Assembly (NCBI RefSeq): GCF_016811075.1
Contig: NZ_JAFBGL010000007.1
Span: 124,001-188,000 of the forward strand
DNA length: 64,000 nt
Source of the DNA: Oceaniferula flava
Lineage (GTDB): Bacteria; Verrucomicrobiota; Verrucomicrobiia; Verrucomicrobiales; Akkermansiaceae
Reading direction: 5' to 3'
The notes beneath the pieces are model-generated. The model was not told the DNA's origin. It was given only the letters and a program-made list of their open reading frames with translations, and did no database searches. This document shows positions 26,035-35,517 of the stretch, in pieces. Within the stretch, counting starts at the first letter, position 1. Every line of letters starts with the position of its first letter. Both the position numbers and the translations under genes were made by a program.

Positions 26035-27147
26035 TCAATTTCGTCGGGCCATTCTTTTCAACGCTCTGACGACTTGAAAGGCCTTGGCGCGCATGCTCTG
26101 TGGGTGAAAGGCCTGGAGGGAGGCTAGCTGGCGTTCGGCCGACGACCACGATGCCTTGTAGGCCGACTCGCCGATCAGGAAGTCATATTCCTTCAGGCCG
26201 TGTCGCATCGCCCATTGCAGGGAGTGACCTAACATGACTACGCCCGGAGAAAGCTTCTGGTATTTCGGCAGCCAGCCACTTTGGTAATTCCACAGCACAC
26301 CGCGATAGACAAAGTCATAGCGGCCGGCTGCGATCTCGCCATCGATTTCTAACAAGATGATACACAATCGCTGCGCAGCATGCAGTCGTGGGGCCAGCTC
26401 GCGATGCAAGGCGGCGAATTGAGCGTCTGAAAATGCCTGACTCTCTTCGCCCCAGCGTTGGTTATGGAGATGCACGATGTGTTCGATGCCATCCTCCACC
26501 GAGCAATCCACGCCAACCTCGAGCAGCTTCACCTCATGCTCCCGGTGCAGCTTGTTCCACTTCCGCTTAAAGGCTTTGCGGAAGCTCGGCGAGCGCGAGC
26601 CCATAAAATCATCCCAGCTGGCAGGCAGTGGCAGGTAGGGTGAGTCGCAGCGGTCCTCGGGTTCCAGCCTGACTCCCATGTGTGCGGTCAGGTGCTCGCG
26701 CAGCCAGGAGGTGCTGGCAGCCTCTGCACGCATCAGGGGGAAATTGATCACGTCCCACTGCCCGCCGGTCGCCCCCTTGAGCTCCGCAAAGATCGCTGGC
26801 AGCAGTTCCTGCTCGCGCCCCTCGGGGATCAGGAAATCCAAGTACTCGGAGAGACCAAAACCACCGCAACCGAGGAAGGTGAGCTGACGGAGCAGTGGTT
26901 TTCCCATCACCATCATCGGCCCCAGCGTCATCGGCGCGATCGCGATCGGCTCCCCGTTTTCCTCCACAACAATGACTTGCGGAGCGAAAGCCACACCGGC
27001 CTGACCCATCCAAGCATCGATATAATCCCAGGTTTGGAAAACGCTTGGGTAGGCGCTGCGCTCGAGAATTTCGTCCCAGTGTGGAGCGAGCTGTTGGCGA
27101 ACTTCTGACCAGGAAGTGATCAGAGAGATGGATTGGGTGGAGGGCAT
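26035..27147 (-). CDS. FemAB/CelD-like GNAT acyltransferase
   Basis: A 370-residue cytoplasmic protein. The N-terminal half has the FemAB/BioF2-like pattern (VFQTWDYIDAWM, then IAIAPMTLG near residue 70 and a GCGGFGLSEYLDFLIP loop). The C-terminal GNAT-like domain holds FRKAFKRKWNKLHREHEVKLLEVG, HNQRWGEESQAF and IAAGRYDFVYRGVLWNYQSGWLPKYQKLSPGVVMLGH, the hallmark of the acetyltransferase domain used in exopolysaccharide (CelD) or peptidoglycan interpeptide synthesis. Substrate cannot be told from sequence. Neighbours on both sides are unrelated, so it appears to be a single gene. Confidence 0.82.
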   Translation of the reverse strand: MPSTQSISLITSWSEVRQQLAPHWDEILERSAYPSVFQTWDYIDAWMGQAGVAFAPQVIVVEENGEPIAIAPMTLGPMMVMGKPLLRQLTFLGCGGFGLSEYLDFLIPEGREQELLPAIFAELKGATGGQWDVINFPLMRAEAASTSWLREHLTAHMGVRLEPEDRCDSPYLPLPASWDDFMGSRSPSFRKAFKRKWNKLHREHEVKLLEVGVDCSVEDGIEHIVHLHNQRWGEESQAFSDAQFAALHRELAPRLHAAQRLCIILLEIDGEIAAGRYDFVYRGVLWNYQSGWLPKYQKLSPGVVMLGHSLQWAMRHGLKEYDFLIGESAYKASWSSAERQLASLQAFHPQSMRAKAFQVVRALKRMARRN

Positions 27148-27291
27148 GGGATCGAACCTAACAGTCTTCGCGTAGCAGACCCTGCCACATCCAGCCTCGC
27201 TCTGTCAACAAGCGCACTTTGCCGATAAGCGCTCAAGCAAACGAAAGTGGATTGGAAATGGGTATGATTACTGCTTAGTTCGTGCCGTCGC

Positions 27292-28917
27292 ATGGATTCC
27301 TTACTTATCGCCGTTGCTTTTGTTTTTGGGTTGATCGCCCAGCAGTTCCGTTTGCCGCCGATGGTGGGCTTTTTGATCGCCGGCTTCGTGCTCCAGGCGA
27401 TGGGGCAAAAAGGCGGCGAGGGACTGGAAGTCATCGCCAACCTCGGGGTGACACTTTTACTTTTCAGCATCGGTTTGAAGCTGCAGGTTAAGTCGCTTGG
27501 CCGACCGGAAATCTGGGCGGGCACGAGTCTACATGCCACGCTGGTCCTGCTGCTTTTTGCCCCGGTGATTCTCGGCATCGCGGCACTGGCCACGCCGGAC
27601 TTGGGCATGGAATGGCAGACCGCCCTGCTGCTCGCCTTCGCGCTGAGTTTTTCCAGCACCGTCTTTGCCATCAAATCCCTGGTGGAAAATGGCGACCTCG
27701 GTGCGCTGCATGGCAAGGCCGCGGTGGGGATCCTGGTGATGCAAGATATCATCGCGGTGCTGTTCTTGACCGTCTCCACCGGCAAGTTCCCCAGCACCTG
27801 GAGCCTGATCCTCGTGCCTGCGTTGATTATCGGTCGGCCCGTGTTGGGCTGGATCATGAACCGGGCGGGTCACGGCGAACTGCTGTCACTCTGCGGACTG
27901 ATGCTCGCCCTGGTCATTGGCGCCAAGGGCTTTGATCTGGTAGGGCTGAAAGCAGACCTCGGCGCGCTGTTCATCGGGGTGATGGTCGGCTGGCATCCGC
28001 GGGCCAGCGAGCTCAAGAAGTCGCTGAACCACGTCACCGATCTATTATTAGTCGGCTTCTTCCTGCAAGTCGGCCTCGAGGGGGCGCTCACCTTGCAGGC
28101 GCTCGGCTGGGGGCTGATGGCGCTGGTGCTGTTGCCTCTGAAAAGCATCGGCTTCTTTTTCCTGCTGACCCGGTTTCACATGCGCGCACGCACGGCGTGG
28201 ATGACCTCGTTTTCACTTTCCACCTACAGCGAGTTCGGCCTGATCGTCGCCTCGCTCGGTGTCGCCAAGGGGTGGATGGGAACCGAGTGGCTAATCGCCG
28301 TGGCCCTTGCTCTCTCCCTCAGTTTCCTCATCGCCGCACCCCTGAACCGACGCGCCGAGAGCCTCTACGATCCCATCAGCGATTGGCTGAAACGCTTCGA
28401 GCGCCCCGGTGAGCACGAGGGCGATTTCGCCGCCATCAAGGGCCGGGAGCGGGTCGCCATCTTTGGCATGGGTCGGGTCGGTCTGGCCGCTTACCACACA
28501 CTGGAACATCGCTTCCCAGGACACATCATCGGTTTCGACCGCAGCCCGGAAAAAATCGCCATTCACCAAGAAGCCGAGCGCAACGTCCGACTGGCCGATG
28601 CCACCGACTCCGATTTCTGGGAACGGGTCTGCCCGAACGATGACCTCGACATGGTGGTGCTGGCGATGCCGTCCCACAAAGCCCACCTCCACGCCATCGA
28701 AACCCTCAAACGGCACCATTATTCCGGAGTCGTGATCGTCAGTGGCAAGCAGGACTACGAGGTGCAGGAGTTACGAGACACAGGCGTGGACGCCGCCTTC
28801 AACCTCTACGCCCAGGCGGGGGTGAACTTCGCCAATCACATCTACAACGTCTTCCTGCAGCAGCGCCCGGACCTCGTCGCCTCCTGGCGCGCCGCCAACG
28901 AAGTCAGGGACAGCTGA
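27292..28917 (+). CDS. KefB-type cation:proton antiporter with RCK_N domain
   Basis: 541 residues. About residues 1-375 form the sodium/proton-exchanger membrane domain with roughly 12 helices (LLIAVAFVFGLIAQQFRLP... and ALSFSSTVFAIKSL typical of the CPA2 core). The C-terminal part (about 385-505) is an RCK N-terminal Rossmann domain with GRERVAIFGMGRVGLAAYHTLE and the acidic FDRSPEKI ribose-binding loop. These proteins are KefB/KefC-like potassium/proton or sodium/proton antiporters gated by a nucleotide or glutathione adduct; the ion is not determined by sequence. Confidence 0.88.
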   Translation: MDSLLIAVAFVFGLIAQQFRLPPMVGFLIAGFVLQAMGQKGGEGLEVIANLGVTLLLFSIGLKLQVKSLGRPEIWAGTSLHATLVLLLFAPVILGIAALATPDLGMEWQTALLLAFALSFSSTVFAIKSLVENGDLGALHGKAAVGILVMQDIIAVLFLTVSTGKFPSTWSLILVPALIIGRPVLGWIMNRAGHGELLSLCGLMLALVIGAKGFDLVGLKADLGALFIGVMVGWHPRASELKKSLNHVTDLLLVGFFLQVGLEGALTLQALGWGLMALVLLPLKSIGFFFLLTRFHMRARTAWMTSFSLSTYSEFGLIVASLGVAKGWMGTEWLIAVALALSLSFLIAAPLNRRAESLYDPISDWLKRFERPGEHEGDFAAIKGRERVAIFGMGRVGLAAYHTLEHRFPGHIIGFDRSPEKIAIHQEAERNVRLADATDSDFWERVCPNDDLDMVVLAMPSHKAHLHAIETLKRHHYSGVVIVSGKQDYEVQELRDTGVDAAFNLYAQAGVNFANHIYNVFLQQRPDLVASWRAANEVRDS

Positions 28918-28950
28918 TTTTTCCAGCGCAGCCGCCGGTCAGTGTGCAGA

Positions 28951-29184
28951 TTAAGACTGCAGATATTTTTCCAGCTCGCTCTCCGACGGAACCTTTCCGG
29001 ATACCTTCAGTTGGCCATCGACGCAGAGTGCCGGCGTGATCATCACGCCGAAGTCGGCGAAGCGCATGAAATCGGTGATCTTTTCAAGTTCATAGTCGAG
29101 ACCTAGACGGTCGGCAGCCGCTTGGGTGGCGGAGGTCAAGGCTTTGCATTTGGCACAACCGGTGCCGAGTATTTGTATTTTCAT
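28951..29184 (-). CDS. Small thioredoxin-like redox protein (GCxKC)
   Basis: 77 residues from the ATG at 29184 (MKIQILGTGCAKCKAL); the ORF runs upstream to 29304 but the start is set by the MKIQILG strand. The motif GTGCAKC is the redox-active pair of the TM0996/MJ-type thioredoxin family, and DFGVMITPALCVDGQL includes the cis-proline. It ends the ArsR-permease-thioredoxin set, which is a common arrangement in arsenic or metalloid resistance; the protein may pass electrons to, or accept a thiol-bound ligand from, the permease. Confidence 0.85.
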   Translation of the reverse strand: MKIQILGTGCAKCKALTSATQAAADRLGLDYELEKITDFMRFADFGVMITPALCVDGQLKVSGKVPSESELEKYLQS

Positions 29185-29218
29185 GGTATCAATGGGTTGA
29201 TGGTGAGTAAGAAATCGC

Positions 29219-30514
29219 TCAAAAAAGCATGCCGAATGCCCAGCCGGTGACCGTGGAAAGAACCACCGTGAGCGCCACAAATGAGAGGGTCTTGCGGGTT
29301 CCAAGGATGGAGCGAATCACTAACATGTTTGGCAAACTCAGGGCAGGCCCGGCCAGTAACAGGGCCAGCGCCGGGCCTTTGCCCATGCCGTTCCCCACCA
29401 GGCCTTGGATCACCGGAATCTCCGTGAGGGTGGCGAAATACATCAAGGTGCCAGCGACAGAGGCGAAGGCATTGGCTCCAAGCGAATTGCCGCCGAGCAG
29501 GGAAGCAATCCATTCGGATGGAATCAGCCCTTCTTGGCCAGGGCGCCCGAGCAGCAGTCCTGCGACCAGCACACCGCCGACAAGTAAAGGGATGATTTGT
29601 TTCGCAAACGACCAGGTTTGATCGAACCATTCGCCAATCTCGCCGTCACGTCCGGCCGTCATCCATGCCAGCCCAGCCGTGGCAGCGAGGAAGGCGGCTT
29701 CCGGTTTTCCAAAGATGAGGCCAGCGGCGGCTGTGGCCAGCGCGGTGACGGCAATCTTCAGCGCCGAACATGCATGCCAACGCCACAGCATCAGCCCCAG
29801 CAGTAGCGCAAAGGTGGAGGTGATCAGCCATTTGAGCGTGTAAACTTTTCCGAAAAACCCCGGGTCTCCAGCGCCACCCCAGTTGGCAAAGACTAAAATT
29901 CCAATCAGTGCGCCTACAAAAGACGCCGTTTGCCACAGCGGGCGAGAGGGTTCTTCTTCTGGCATTTGGGCCACCTGCGACTGACGTTCGGCCTCCTCCT
30001 TGCGGAACAACCAGGCCATGGCAACGCCAATCACCACGGAAAATACGATGGCGCAGATGGCACGAGCGAGCCCCAGTTCCCAGCCCAGCACCCGAGCCGT
30101 TAGAATGATGGCGAGCGCATTGATCGCCGGACCGGAATACAAAAAAGCAGTCGCCGGACCAATGCCAGCCCCAAGACGATAAATTCCAGCAAAGAGCGGT
30201 AGCACCGTGCAGGAACACACCGCGAGAATCGTGCCTGATACCGCAGCTACGGAGTAAGCGACTACCGACTTCGCCTTGCCCCCGAGGTAGCGGATCACAG
30301 AGTTCTGGCTGATGAATGCCCCGATCGCTCCAGCGATGAAAAAAGCAGGAACCAAACAGAGGATGACATGCTCGCGGGCATACCACTTGGCGAGCTCAAG
30401 CGATTCGTTCACCGCGCTGTCAAAGCGCGGGGTGCCGACCGGCAGAAAATACAATGCCGATAAGATACCGACCAACCAGCCGGCGGTTTTAAGCTCTTCT
30501 GTTGGAATTTTCAT
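29219..30514 (-). CDS. COG0701-type permease with CSC motif (ArsP-like)
   Basis: 431 residues from the ATG at 30514 (MKIPTEELKTAGW). Eight or more membrane segments. The motif GTILAVCSCTVLPLFAGIYRLGAG is the conserved cysteine/proline piece of the permease family (DUF318) that includes ArsP, an organoarsenical efflux protein; a second equivalent half begins ALALLLAGPALSLPNMLVI. A cytoplasmic loop of about 40 charged residues (FRKEEAERQSQ...) lies in the middle. Gene order ArsR-permease-thioredoxin-like on one strand argues for metalloid or thiol-reactive substrate efflux; the exact substrate is inference. Confidence 0.85.
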   Translation of the reverse strand: MKIPTEELKTAGWLVGILSALYFLPVGTPRFDSAVNESLELAKWYAREHVILCLVPAFFIAGAIGAFISQNSVIRYLGGKAKSVVAYSVAAVSGTILAVCSCTVLPLFAGIYRLGAGIGPATAFLYSGPAINALAIILTARVLGWELGLARAICAIVFSVVIGVAMAWLFRKEEAERQSQVAQMPEEEPSRPLWQTASFVGALIGILVFANWGGAGDPGFFGKVYTLKWLITSTFALLLGLMLWRWHACSALKIAVTALATAAAGLIFGKPEAAFLAATAGLAWMTAGRDGEIGEWFDQTWSFAKQIIPLLVGGVLVAGLLLGRPGQEGLIPSEWIASLLGGNSLGANAFASVAGTLMYFATLTEIPVIQGLVGNGMGKGPALALLLAGPALSLPNMLVIRSILGTRKTLSFVALTVVLSTVTGWAFGMLF

Positions 30515-30522
30515 GGTGACGA

Positions 30523-30810
30523 TTAGGTTTGAAGCTCTGTTGCATCGCCCACACAGAGTGAAATCTGCGCCACGCAGGGCATCAGCAGACGATAGAAAAT
30601 CTTGATGCCCCGCTTTTCTGCGCCGATCACTCCCGCGTTTTTCAACACTAACAAATGTTGGGAAAGCGTCGCGCCACTCAAGCTCGCGAACTCGGTGCCG
30701 TCGAGAATCTCGCACACGCAGCATTCCCCCCGACCAAGCCGCTCCACCACTGCCAATCGTGCCGGATGCCCTAGGGCCTTGAATACCATCGCTCGTTTTC
30801 TCAATTCCAT
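30523..30810 (-). CDS. ArsR-family transcriptional repressor
   Basis: 95 residues. A winged helix-turn-helix with ALGHPARLAVVERLGRGECCVCEIL, SGATLSQHLLVLKNAGVIGAEKRGIKIFYRL. The CxC pair (C31, C33, with C30 next to it) lies in the alpha3 position used by ArsR for As(III)/Sb(III) and by related proteins. It starts the three-gene operon, eight bases before the permease, and is probably autorepressed by binding near 30818-30840. Confidence 0.9.
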   Translation of the reverse strand: MELRKRAMVFKALGHPARLAVVERLGRGECCVCEILDGTEFASLSGATLSQHLLVLKNAGVIGAEKRGIKIFYRLLMPCVAQISLCVGDATELQT

Positions 30811-30817
30811 CTATTCT

Positions 30818-30840
30818 TTAATTAGCTAAATAACTAAATA
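30818..30840 (-). promoter_or_regulatory. Possible ArsR operator
   Basis: AT-rich sequence just before the arsR-like start with the small palindrome TTAGCTAA and a near repeat TAACTAAA, the kind of site ArsR/SmtB proteins bind. Based on position and symmetry only. Confidence 0.4.
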
Positions 30841-31014
30841 CATCAAGTGGATTTTTTAAGGTTTCTTGTTAGTGGAGCGGCCACAAAGCGCCCAAACGCC
30901 AAGCTTTGGCTGATTGATGGGAGTGTTGGGTATCCCTATCAGAAGGCCTAACCAGCACGCGCGATCCCTAGGCTGCCGGGGATCGCACCATGACATCCCT
31001 GCGATGTCCGCCCC

Positions 31015-32064
31015 TTACTGCCCGACACCGGTCAGCAGGTAGACCGCAAAGGATCCTAACCAATGCTCGCCTTCGTAGCTGCCGCTGAAGGTGTCTTTCA
31101 GGCCGGCTTCCTGGTGCTTTTTGGCGGCTTCGAGCAGGGTCGCTTTTTCCGGTCCATCGAGCACTCCGGCGATGCCGCGCATGGTCCACGCCCGACTCAG
31201 GTTGAGCCCGACAAGGTGCACCAGGTGCCCGTCGTCCAAGTCACTCACCGATACCGGCTGGCTGAGATTTCCCAGATCAAAGTTCGGGAAAAAGGCCGCC
31301 AACCACTGGCGGAATTCAGCGGTAGGCAGCACGCGCCGCATCAGATCCGCTTCGTTCAATCCCGGGGAAAAGAAGTCGTTTCCGCTCGGCTCGTAGCGCA
31401 CTGGGTAGGCGCTGTCCTTGCCGTAGAATTGGCGCGCTTTGGAAACTAACAATTTTTCAAATGCATCGTCGCCCGTGCCGCGTGCCCAATCGAGCATCTG
31501 GCTCAGGGGAAAACCGGACTCCGGGTGAAAACCGCAGCGCACCGGCCAGTCGAGCTTCGGCAAATAAGCCTTGGCATGCCCCACGATCACTTGCTCCAGC
31601 GGCAGGTAGGCAGCCGCCCATCGTTTCCCCTGCTCGTCCTCCAGTGCACGCAGTTCCAGCCCCAGACGCAGCGCCCAGGCCCAGCCATACATGCGCTCGA
31701 ACGATGGATGCTCGGCAAGTCGGTCCGCCTCTTTCTGCAGCCCCTGCTTGGTCAGCTTGGCATCCAATGCCGCCCTCACCTTGGCATTCCATTCCGCCTT
31801 GGGAAAGTGCCGCAGCATCCGCACCAAGGTCCAGTGACCGTGCACCGACGAATGCCAGTCGAAGTGTCCGAAAAATACAGGCGACATCTCACGCGGCGAA
31901 ATCACATCCTCGGCCGTCTTCATCACCTGGCCTGGTTTGTTCGGGTATTCTCGGTTCAAACCAGCCAAAGCCAGCTCCACCAATTCTTCAGCCTGCTTCT
32001 CAGACATTCCATTTTCAGCCAGTAAACTTGAACACATCATCATTAGGATTAGGTAAATTTTCAT
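31015..32064 (-). CDS. Exported DUF2891 family protein
   Basis: 349 residues with a hydrophobic N-terminus (MKIYLILMMMCSSLLAENG). The body shows the DUF2891 pattern: YPNKPGQVMKTAEDVISPREMSPVFFGHFDWHSSVHGHWTLVRMLR, RVLPTAEFRQWLAAFFP and LVGLNLSRAWTMRGIAGVLDG. Biochemical function is unknown. The conserved His residues (HFDWHSSVHGHW) suggest a metal site, which is notable because the gene is divergent from the metal operon and shares the two palindromic operators at 32171-32228 with it. Confidence 0.8.
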   Translation of the reverse strand: MKIYLILMMMCSSLLAENGMSEKQAEELVELALAGLNREYPNKPGQVMKTAEDVISPREMSPVFFGHFDWHSSVHGHWTLVRMLRHFPKAEWNAKVRAALDAKLTKQGLQKEADRLAEHPSFERMYGWAWALRLGLELRALEDEQGKRWAAAYLPLEQVIVGHAKAYLPKLDWPVRCGFHPESGFPLSQMLDWARGTGDDAFEKLLVSKARQFYGKDSAYPVRYEPSGNDFFSPGLNEADLMRRVLPTAEFRQWLAAFFPNFDLGNLSQPVSVSDLDDGHLVHLVGLNLSRAWTMRGIAGVLDGPEKATLLEAAKKHQEAGLKDTFSGSYEGEHWLGSFAVYLLTGVGQ

Positions 32065-32170
32065 CGGTCACATATCGATCGCGCTGCTCCATGAACTAGC
32101 GCAACACGACCGATTTGCACTGAAAAAACATCGGCCACAAGGGGCACTCAGCGAACTAAGGCCATCCACA

Positions 32171-32189
32171 AACGCAACTTTGTTGCATT
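32171..32189 (+). promoter_or_regulatory. Fur/Zur-type operator A between the DUF2891 and FeoB-like genes
   Basis: AACGCAACTTTGTTGCATT: core GCAAC-TTT-GTTGC is a perfect palindrome; the 8-3-8 arms match at seven of eight positions and match the MerC-like gene operator (528-546). It can serve both divergent promoters. Confidence 0.7.
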
Positions 32190-32209
32190 AGTTCTTGTCA
32201 CTGACCACT

Positions 32210-32228
32210 TTTGCAACTTAGTTGCGTT
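32210..32228 (+). promoter_or_regulatory. Fur/Zur-type operator B
   Basis: TTTGCAACTTAGTTGCGTT: core GCAAC-TTA-GTTGC is a perfect palindrome 39 bases after operator A (start to start). Six of eight arm positions are symmetric. Confidence 0.65.
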
Positions 32229-32360
32229 AGCGAGACGCCAACTGATCCACACGCTTCTGGCAGAGAATCTAGTTCGCCGCCGTCTCGCAGTTCCATCGAT
32301 AAGCCATGCGCGTTGCGTGCTGATTCAGCGGCGGCTTCATCGCGATTTCCTCGTCTCCCA

Positions 32361-34094
32361 ATGATCAATCTCACGCCCCATTCACCGCTAGCCTCATCGT
32401 CTCGCCATCGTGCCGAGGCACGCAAGGTAGGTTCTTGTACATCTCCCACTTGCACCTGTGTGGTGTGTGGCGGGGAGAGTGTGGGGAAGACTCAGCTTCT
32501 GGCCTCACTCACTGGTAAGTTGCCATTCCCTGAAAACTTTCGAGGGTCCACGATTGCCTGTGAGACGTATCGCGATGGAGAGATCGCATGGACCGATACC
32601 CCTGGGATTTTGCGTGAGTCCGAGAGCTCGGCGAGTCGATCGGCCATGGCTCAGGTTGTCGACTCCGATCGCGTGATGTTGGTCGCCCGCGCCGACCGCG
32701 CCGCCGAAGAGCTCCCGGCGCTGCTGCCGTCCATTGCCGGAAAACGAGGCTTTATCGCACTCACGTTTCAAGACCGCTTGGACCCCGAGCACCAGGTTCA
32801 AACCAAGGAACTTTCGGAGCGACTTGGGGTGCCTGTTTTCCTGCTCAATGCGCGCCAGTTACAGGCTCAGCAGGCCGATGCCATCCGCGCCGTCGCTTCC
32901 GCGCCCTCGAGCACACTCGGCCGCTTTCCTGAATCACTTCCTGCGCAGCTCGATCTTCCGGCCCCTTCGAAAGATCAACGCGAGAGCCTGCTCGAGCGTG
33001 CCAGTTCACAGCCTCTCGTGGCACTTTTGCTGCTCTTCGCTCCAGCGGTCGTTTCGATGATCTATACCAATCGCTTTGCCAACTGGCTCTACGACCCTCT
33101 CGCCACTCTGCTAGAGCCTGGGCTCACGATGGTGGCCGCCTGGCCGAGTTTGCCCAGTGCCCTGTTTGGAGGAAACTACGGACTGTTGGCGATGCTGCCG
33201 TTTCTCATCCTCTATGCCGTGCCGACCATTCTGAGTTTTTCGCTGATGTTGGCGGTCTACAAGTCGAGTGGCTTGATCGATCGGATCTCGCTGGCCGTGC
33301 ACCCATGGCTGCGGCCCTTTGGCATTGGCGGGCGTGACCTCGTGCGGGTGGTGATGGGTTTTGGCTGCAAGGTTCCGGCCATTGTTTCCAGTCGGTCATG
33401 TCACAGCTGCTCGCGTGGTGCTTGTGTGTCCGCCATTTCCTTCGGCTCGGCCTGTTCCTATCAGCTGCCCGCCACTCTCGCCGTTTTTGCGGCTGCGGGG
33501 ATGACAGGGATGGGGGTGGTTTACCTCATCGTGCTCGCGCTGACCACCTTGGTTTACTTGCGCTTCACCACGCCAAAGATCCTTCGGTTAGCCAGCAATC
33601 AACTCATCCTGACGAAGCCTGACTCGCTCGCGCCACCCTCATGGCGCTCGGTGTTGCGCGAGGTCGCCAGCAGCTTGAAATCCTTTGTCGTCATGGCCTT
33701 TCCGGTCTTCATCGTGATCTGCCTTGCCGCCGCGTTGTTGGATTGGCTGGGGGTGCTTCACGGTCTCTCCAAGCTGCTCGCTCCGATGCTCGCCATCTTT
33801 CATCTTCCCGGCGAAGCCGCCCCTGCGGTGATTCTCGGATCGATCCGCAAAGACGGTATCGCGATCGGTCTGTTGGATAGCACCAGCGGCTCACTGAAGG
33901 TGGCGCTGAGCACGCCGGCGCAAGTGCTCACAACCGTTTACCTCGCCGGAGTTCTCCTACCCTGCCTGGTGACGGTGTTCACCATCATCCGCGAAATGCG
34001 TTGGAAATTCGCGGCAAAACTCTGCGCTCGGCAGATGGCCTGGGCCTCCGGTTTTGCCCTCATCATCGCTTGGGGCGGCGCTCTCATTTTTTAA
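32361..34094 (+). CDS. FeoB-like GTPase-permease with N-terminal CxCxxC
   Basis: 577 residues from the ATG at 32361; the frame is open to 32211 but that region carries the operators and has no sensible protein content. N-terminal Cys cluster (C-T-C-V-V-C) precedes the P-loop GGESVGKT and the Walker B/DTPG piece; the G4 motif is not canonical (TFQDRLD). The C-terminal part (about 230-577) has eight or more membrane helices, including DLVRVVMGFGCKVPAI, then SCHSCSRGACVSAISFGSACSYQLP, the Cys-rich core typical of FeoB nucleoside-recognition domains. FeoB carries ferrous iron, but the operon and operators here argue for another metal such as zinc; this is inference. Confidence 0.82.
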   Translation: MINLTPHSPLASSSRHRAEARKVGSCTSPTCTCVVCGGESVGKTQLLASLTGKLPFPENFRGSTIACETYRDGEIAWTDTPGILRESESSASRSAMAQVVDSDRVMLVARADRAAEELPALLPSIAGKRGFIALTFQDRLDPEHQVQTKELSERLGVPVFLLNARQLQAQQADAIRAVASAPSSTLGRFPESLPAQLDLPAPSKDQRESLLERASSQPLVALLLLFAPAVVSMIYTNRFANWLYDPLATLLEPGLTMVAAWPSLPSALFGGNYGLLAMLPFLILYAVPTILSFSLMLAVYKSSGLIDRISLAVHPWLRPFGIGGRDLVRVVMGFGCKVPAIVSSRSCHSCSRGACVSAISFGSACSYQLPATLAVFAAAGMTGMGVVYLIVLALTTLVYLRFTTPKILRLASNQLILTKPDSLAPPSWRSVLREVASSLKSFVVMAFPVFIVICLAAALLDWLGVLHGLSKLLAPMLAIFHLPGEAAPAVILGSIRKDGIAIGLLDSTSGSLKVALSTPAQVLTTVYLAGVLLPCLVTVFTIIREMRWKFAAKLCARQMAWASGFALIIAWGGALIF

Positions 34095-34114
34095 CTAACT
34101 CAAACCTAACAACC

Positions 34115-34321
34115 ATGAACCTGTTCACCAACTACCACGATTGGCGCAGCACGATGATCGATCGCGCCGGGCTCACTCTCAATCACGATTACTGCAGCGA
34201 ACGCCTGTCCGTGCTCGAGGACGAGAACGCCGCAGAAACGCAAACCTTCATCCGTCTCTACGGCGCGCCTTATCACCAAAAGGTCGTCGGCTGGTTCCAA
34301 CAAGCACTCTCCGAAGCATGA
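34115..34321 (+). CDS. 68-residue protein inside the metal operon
   Basis: A short cytoplasmic-looking protein (MNLFTNYHDWRSTMIDRAGLT) without signal or membrane segment. It sits 20 bases after the FeoB-like gene and overlaps the next gene by four bases (ATGA). Residues C27, H23 and the acidic SVLEDENAAETQTF could bind a metal, but there is no recognised family. Its fixed place between the transporter and flavoprotein suggests a real gene, perhaps an accessory like FeoA/FeoC. Confidence 0.65.
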   Translation: MNLFTNYHDWRSTMIDRAGLTLNHDYCSERLSVLEDENAAETQTFIRLYGAPYHQKVVGWFQQALSEA

Positions 34322-35517
34322 AAAAACATCTCCACATCACACACACCCGAGTCCTCATTGTCGGCGCTGGCCCAGCTGGACTGGGCGTATCGCTCGCACT
34401 GCAGCGCGCCGGAGTGACCGACCAACTTGTCATCGACGCGCGAGAAGTCGGAGCCGCGTTTCGCGCCTGGCCAAACACGATGTCCCTGCTGACGCCCTCG
34501 TTTTACTCGAACGCATTCGGCCTCACCGATCTGAACTCCATCGATCCCGACACCTCCCCGGCTGATTTTCTCCATACCCAGCACCCTAACGGAGAAGGCT
34601 ACGCCAAGTATCTGGAAGCAATCGTTTCTCACTTTCAGCTTCCCGTCCGCCCGGGGGTGAAAGTCACTAGTGTGAAAAAGGAATCGGCTAGATTTATCGT
34701 GCAGTCCGAGCAAGGCGAGATTCATGCCGACTACGTGGTCTGGGCCGCCGGACAGTTCTTCCACCCGCGCGACCATGATTTCCCCGGAGCTGAACACGCC
34801 CTGCACAGCTCGCGCGTGCCAGATTGGTCGGCGCTTGAGGGTGACGAGTTCACCGTGATCGGAGGATACGAAAGTGGTGTTGATGCCGCCTTGAACCTAG
34901 TTCATCTGGGGAAATCCGTGCGTCTGATTTCGCGAGGTGAGCCGTGGGCGTCGGACGATCCTGATCCTTCACGTTCACTCAGTCCACGCACCCTGGATCG
35001 GCTCCGCGAGCTTCTGAAAACGCCCGAGAAAGCTGGGCTGATCGAGTTTGTGAAAAACACCACCATCAAGAGCATTGAAAAGGGCCCGGGCTTTTGGACC
35101 TTGCGTGACCAGGACGAGATACCGTTGGCAACAACCACTCGACCCATCCTCGCCAATGGCTTCCACAATGGTCTCGGAATCGTCTCCGACCACTTCGAAT
35201 ATGACGAATCAAACAACCCGATTTTCACCGAGGAAGCCGATGAATCGACACGGACTCCGGGACTCTTTTACAGCGGGCCTGCGCTCGTGCATCGCAACGC
35301 GCTCTTCTGCTTCATCTACAAATTCCGTGCACGCTTCGGAGTCATCGCCGCCGAGATTGCCACCCGACTGGGGCTACCGGAAGTCGAAGCAAACCTCAAA
35401 ACCTACGCCGATGCCGGCTTTATGAATCGTGACCTCGACTGCTGCACCAACTGCGAGTGCGCGATCGATCCAGACGATGCCGAAACTCCAGAACCCGCCT
35501 CCTTTGCTCAGTTATGA
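34318..35517 (+). CDS. CzcO-like FAD/NAD(P)-dependent oxidoreductase with Cys-rich tail
   Basis: 399 residues from the ATG at 34318 ([23 protein letters not shown]), overlapping the 68-residue gene by four bases. The N-terminal GxGxxG Rossmann motif and ATG-like [22 protein letters not shown] second dinucleotide-binding site show a flavin monooxygenase/CzcO-type oxidoreductase. The C-terminus has an unusual Cys cluster (CCTNCEC at about residues 377-383) that could bind a metal. It overlaps the next gene by four bases. Function inferred: redox maintenance of a metal-binding site or ligand modification in metal starvation. Confidence 0.8.
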   Translation: MKKHLHITHTRVLIVGAGPAGLGVSLALQRAGVTDQLVIDAREVGAAFRAWPNTMSLLTPSFYSNAFGLTDLNSIDPDTSPADFLHTQHPNGEGYAKYLEAIVSHFQLPVRPGVKVTSVKKESARFIVQSEQGEIHADYVVWAAGQFFHPRDHDFPGAEHALHSSRVPDWSALEGDEFTVIGGYESGVDAALNLVHLGKSVRLISRGEPWASDDPDPSRSLSPRTLDRLRELLKTPEKAGLIEFVKNTTIKSIEKGPGFWTLRDQDEIPLATTTRPILANGFHNGLGIVSDHFEYDESNNPIFTEEADESTRTPGLFYSGPALVHRNALFCFIYKFRARFGVIAAEIATRLGLPEVEANLKTYADAGFMNRDLDCCTNCECAIDPDDAETPEPASFAQL

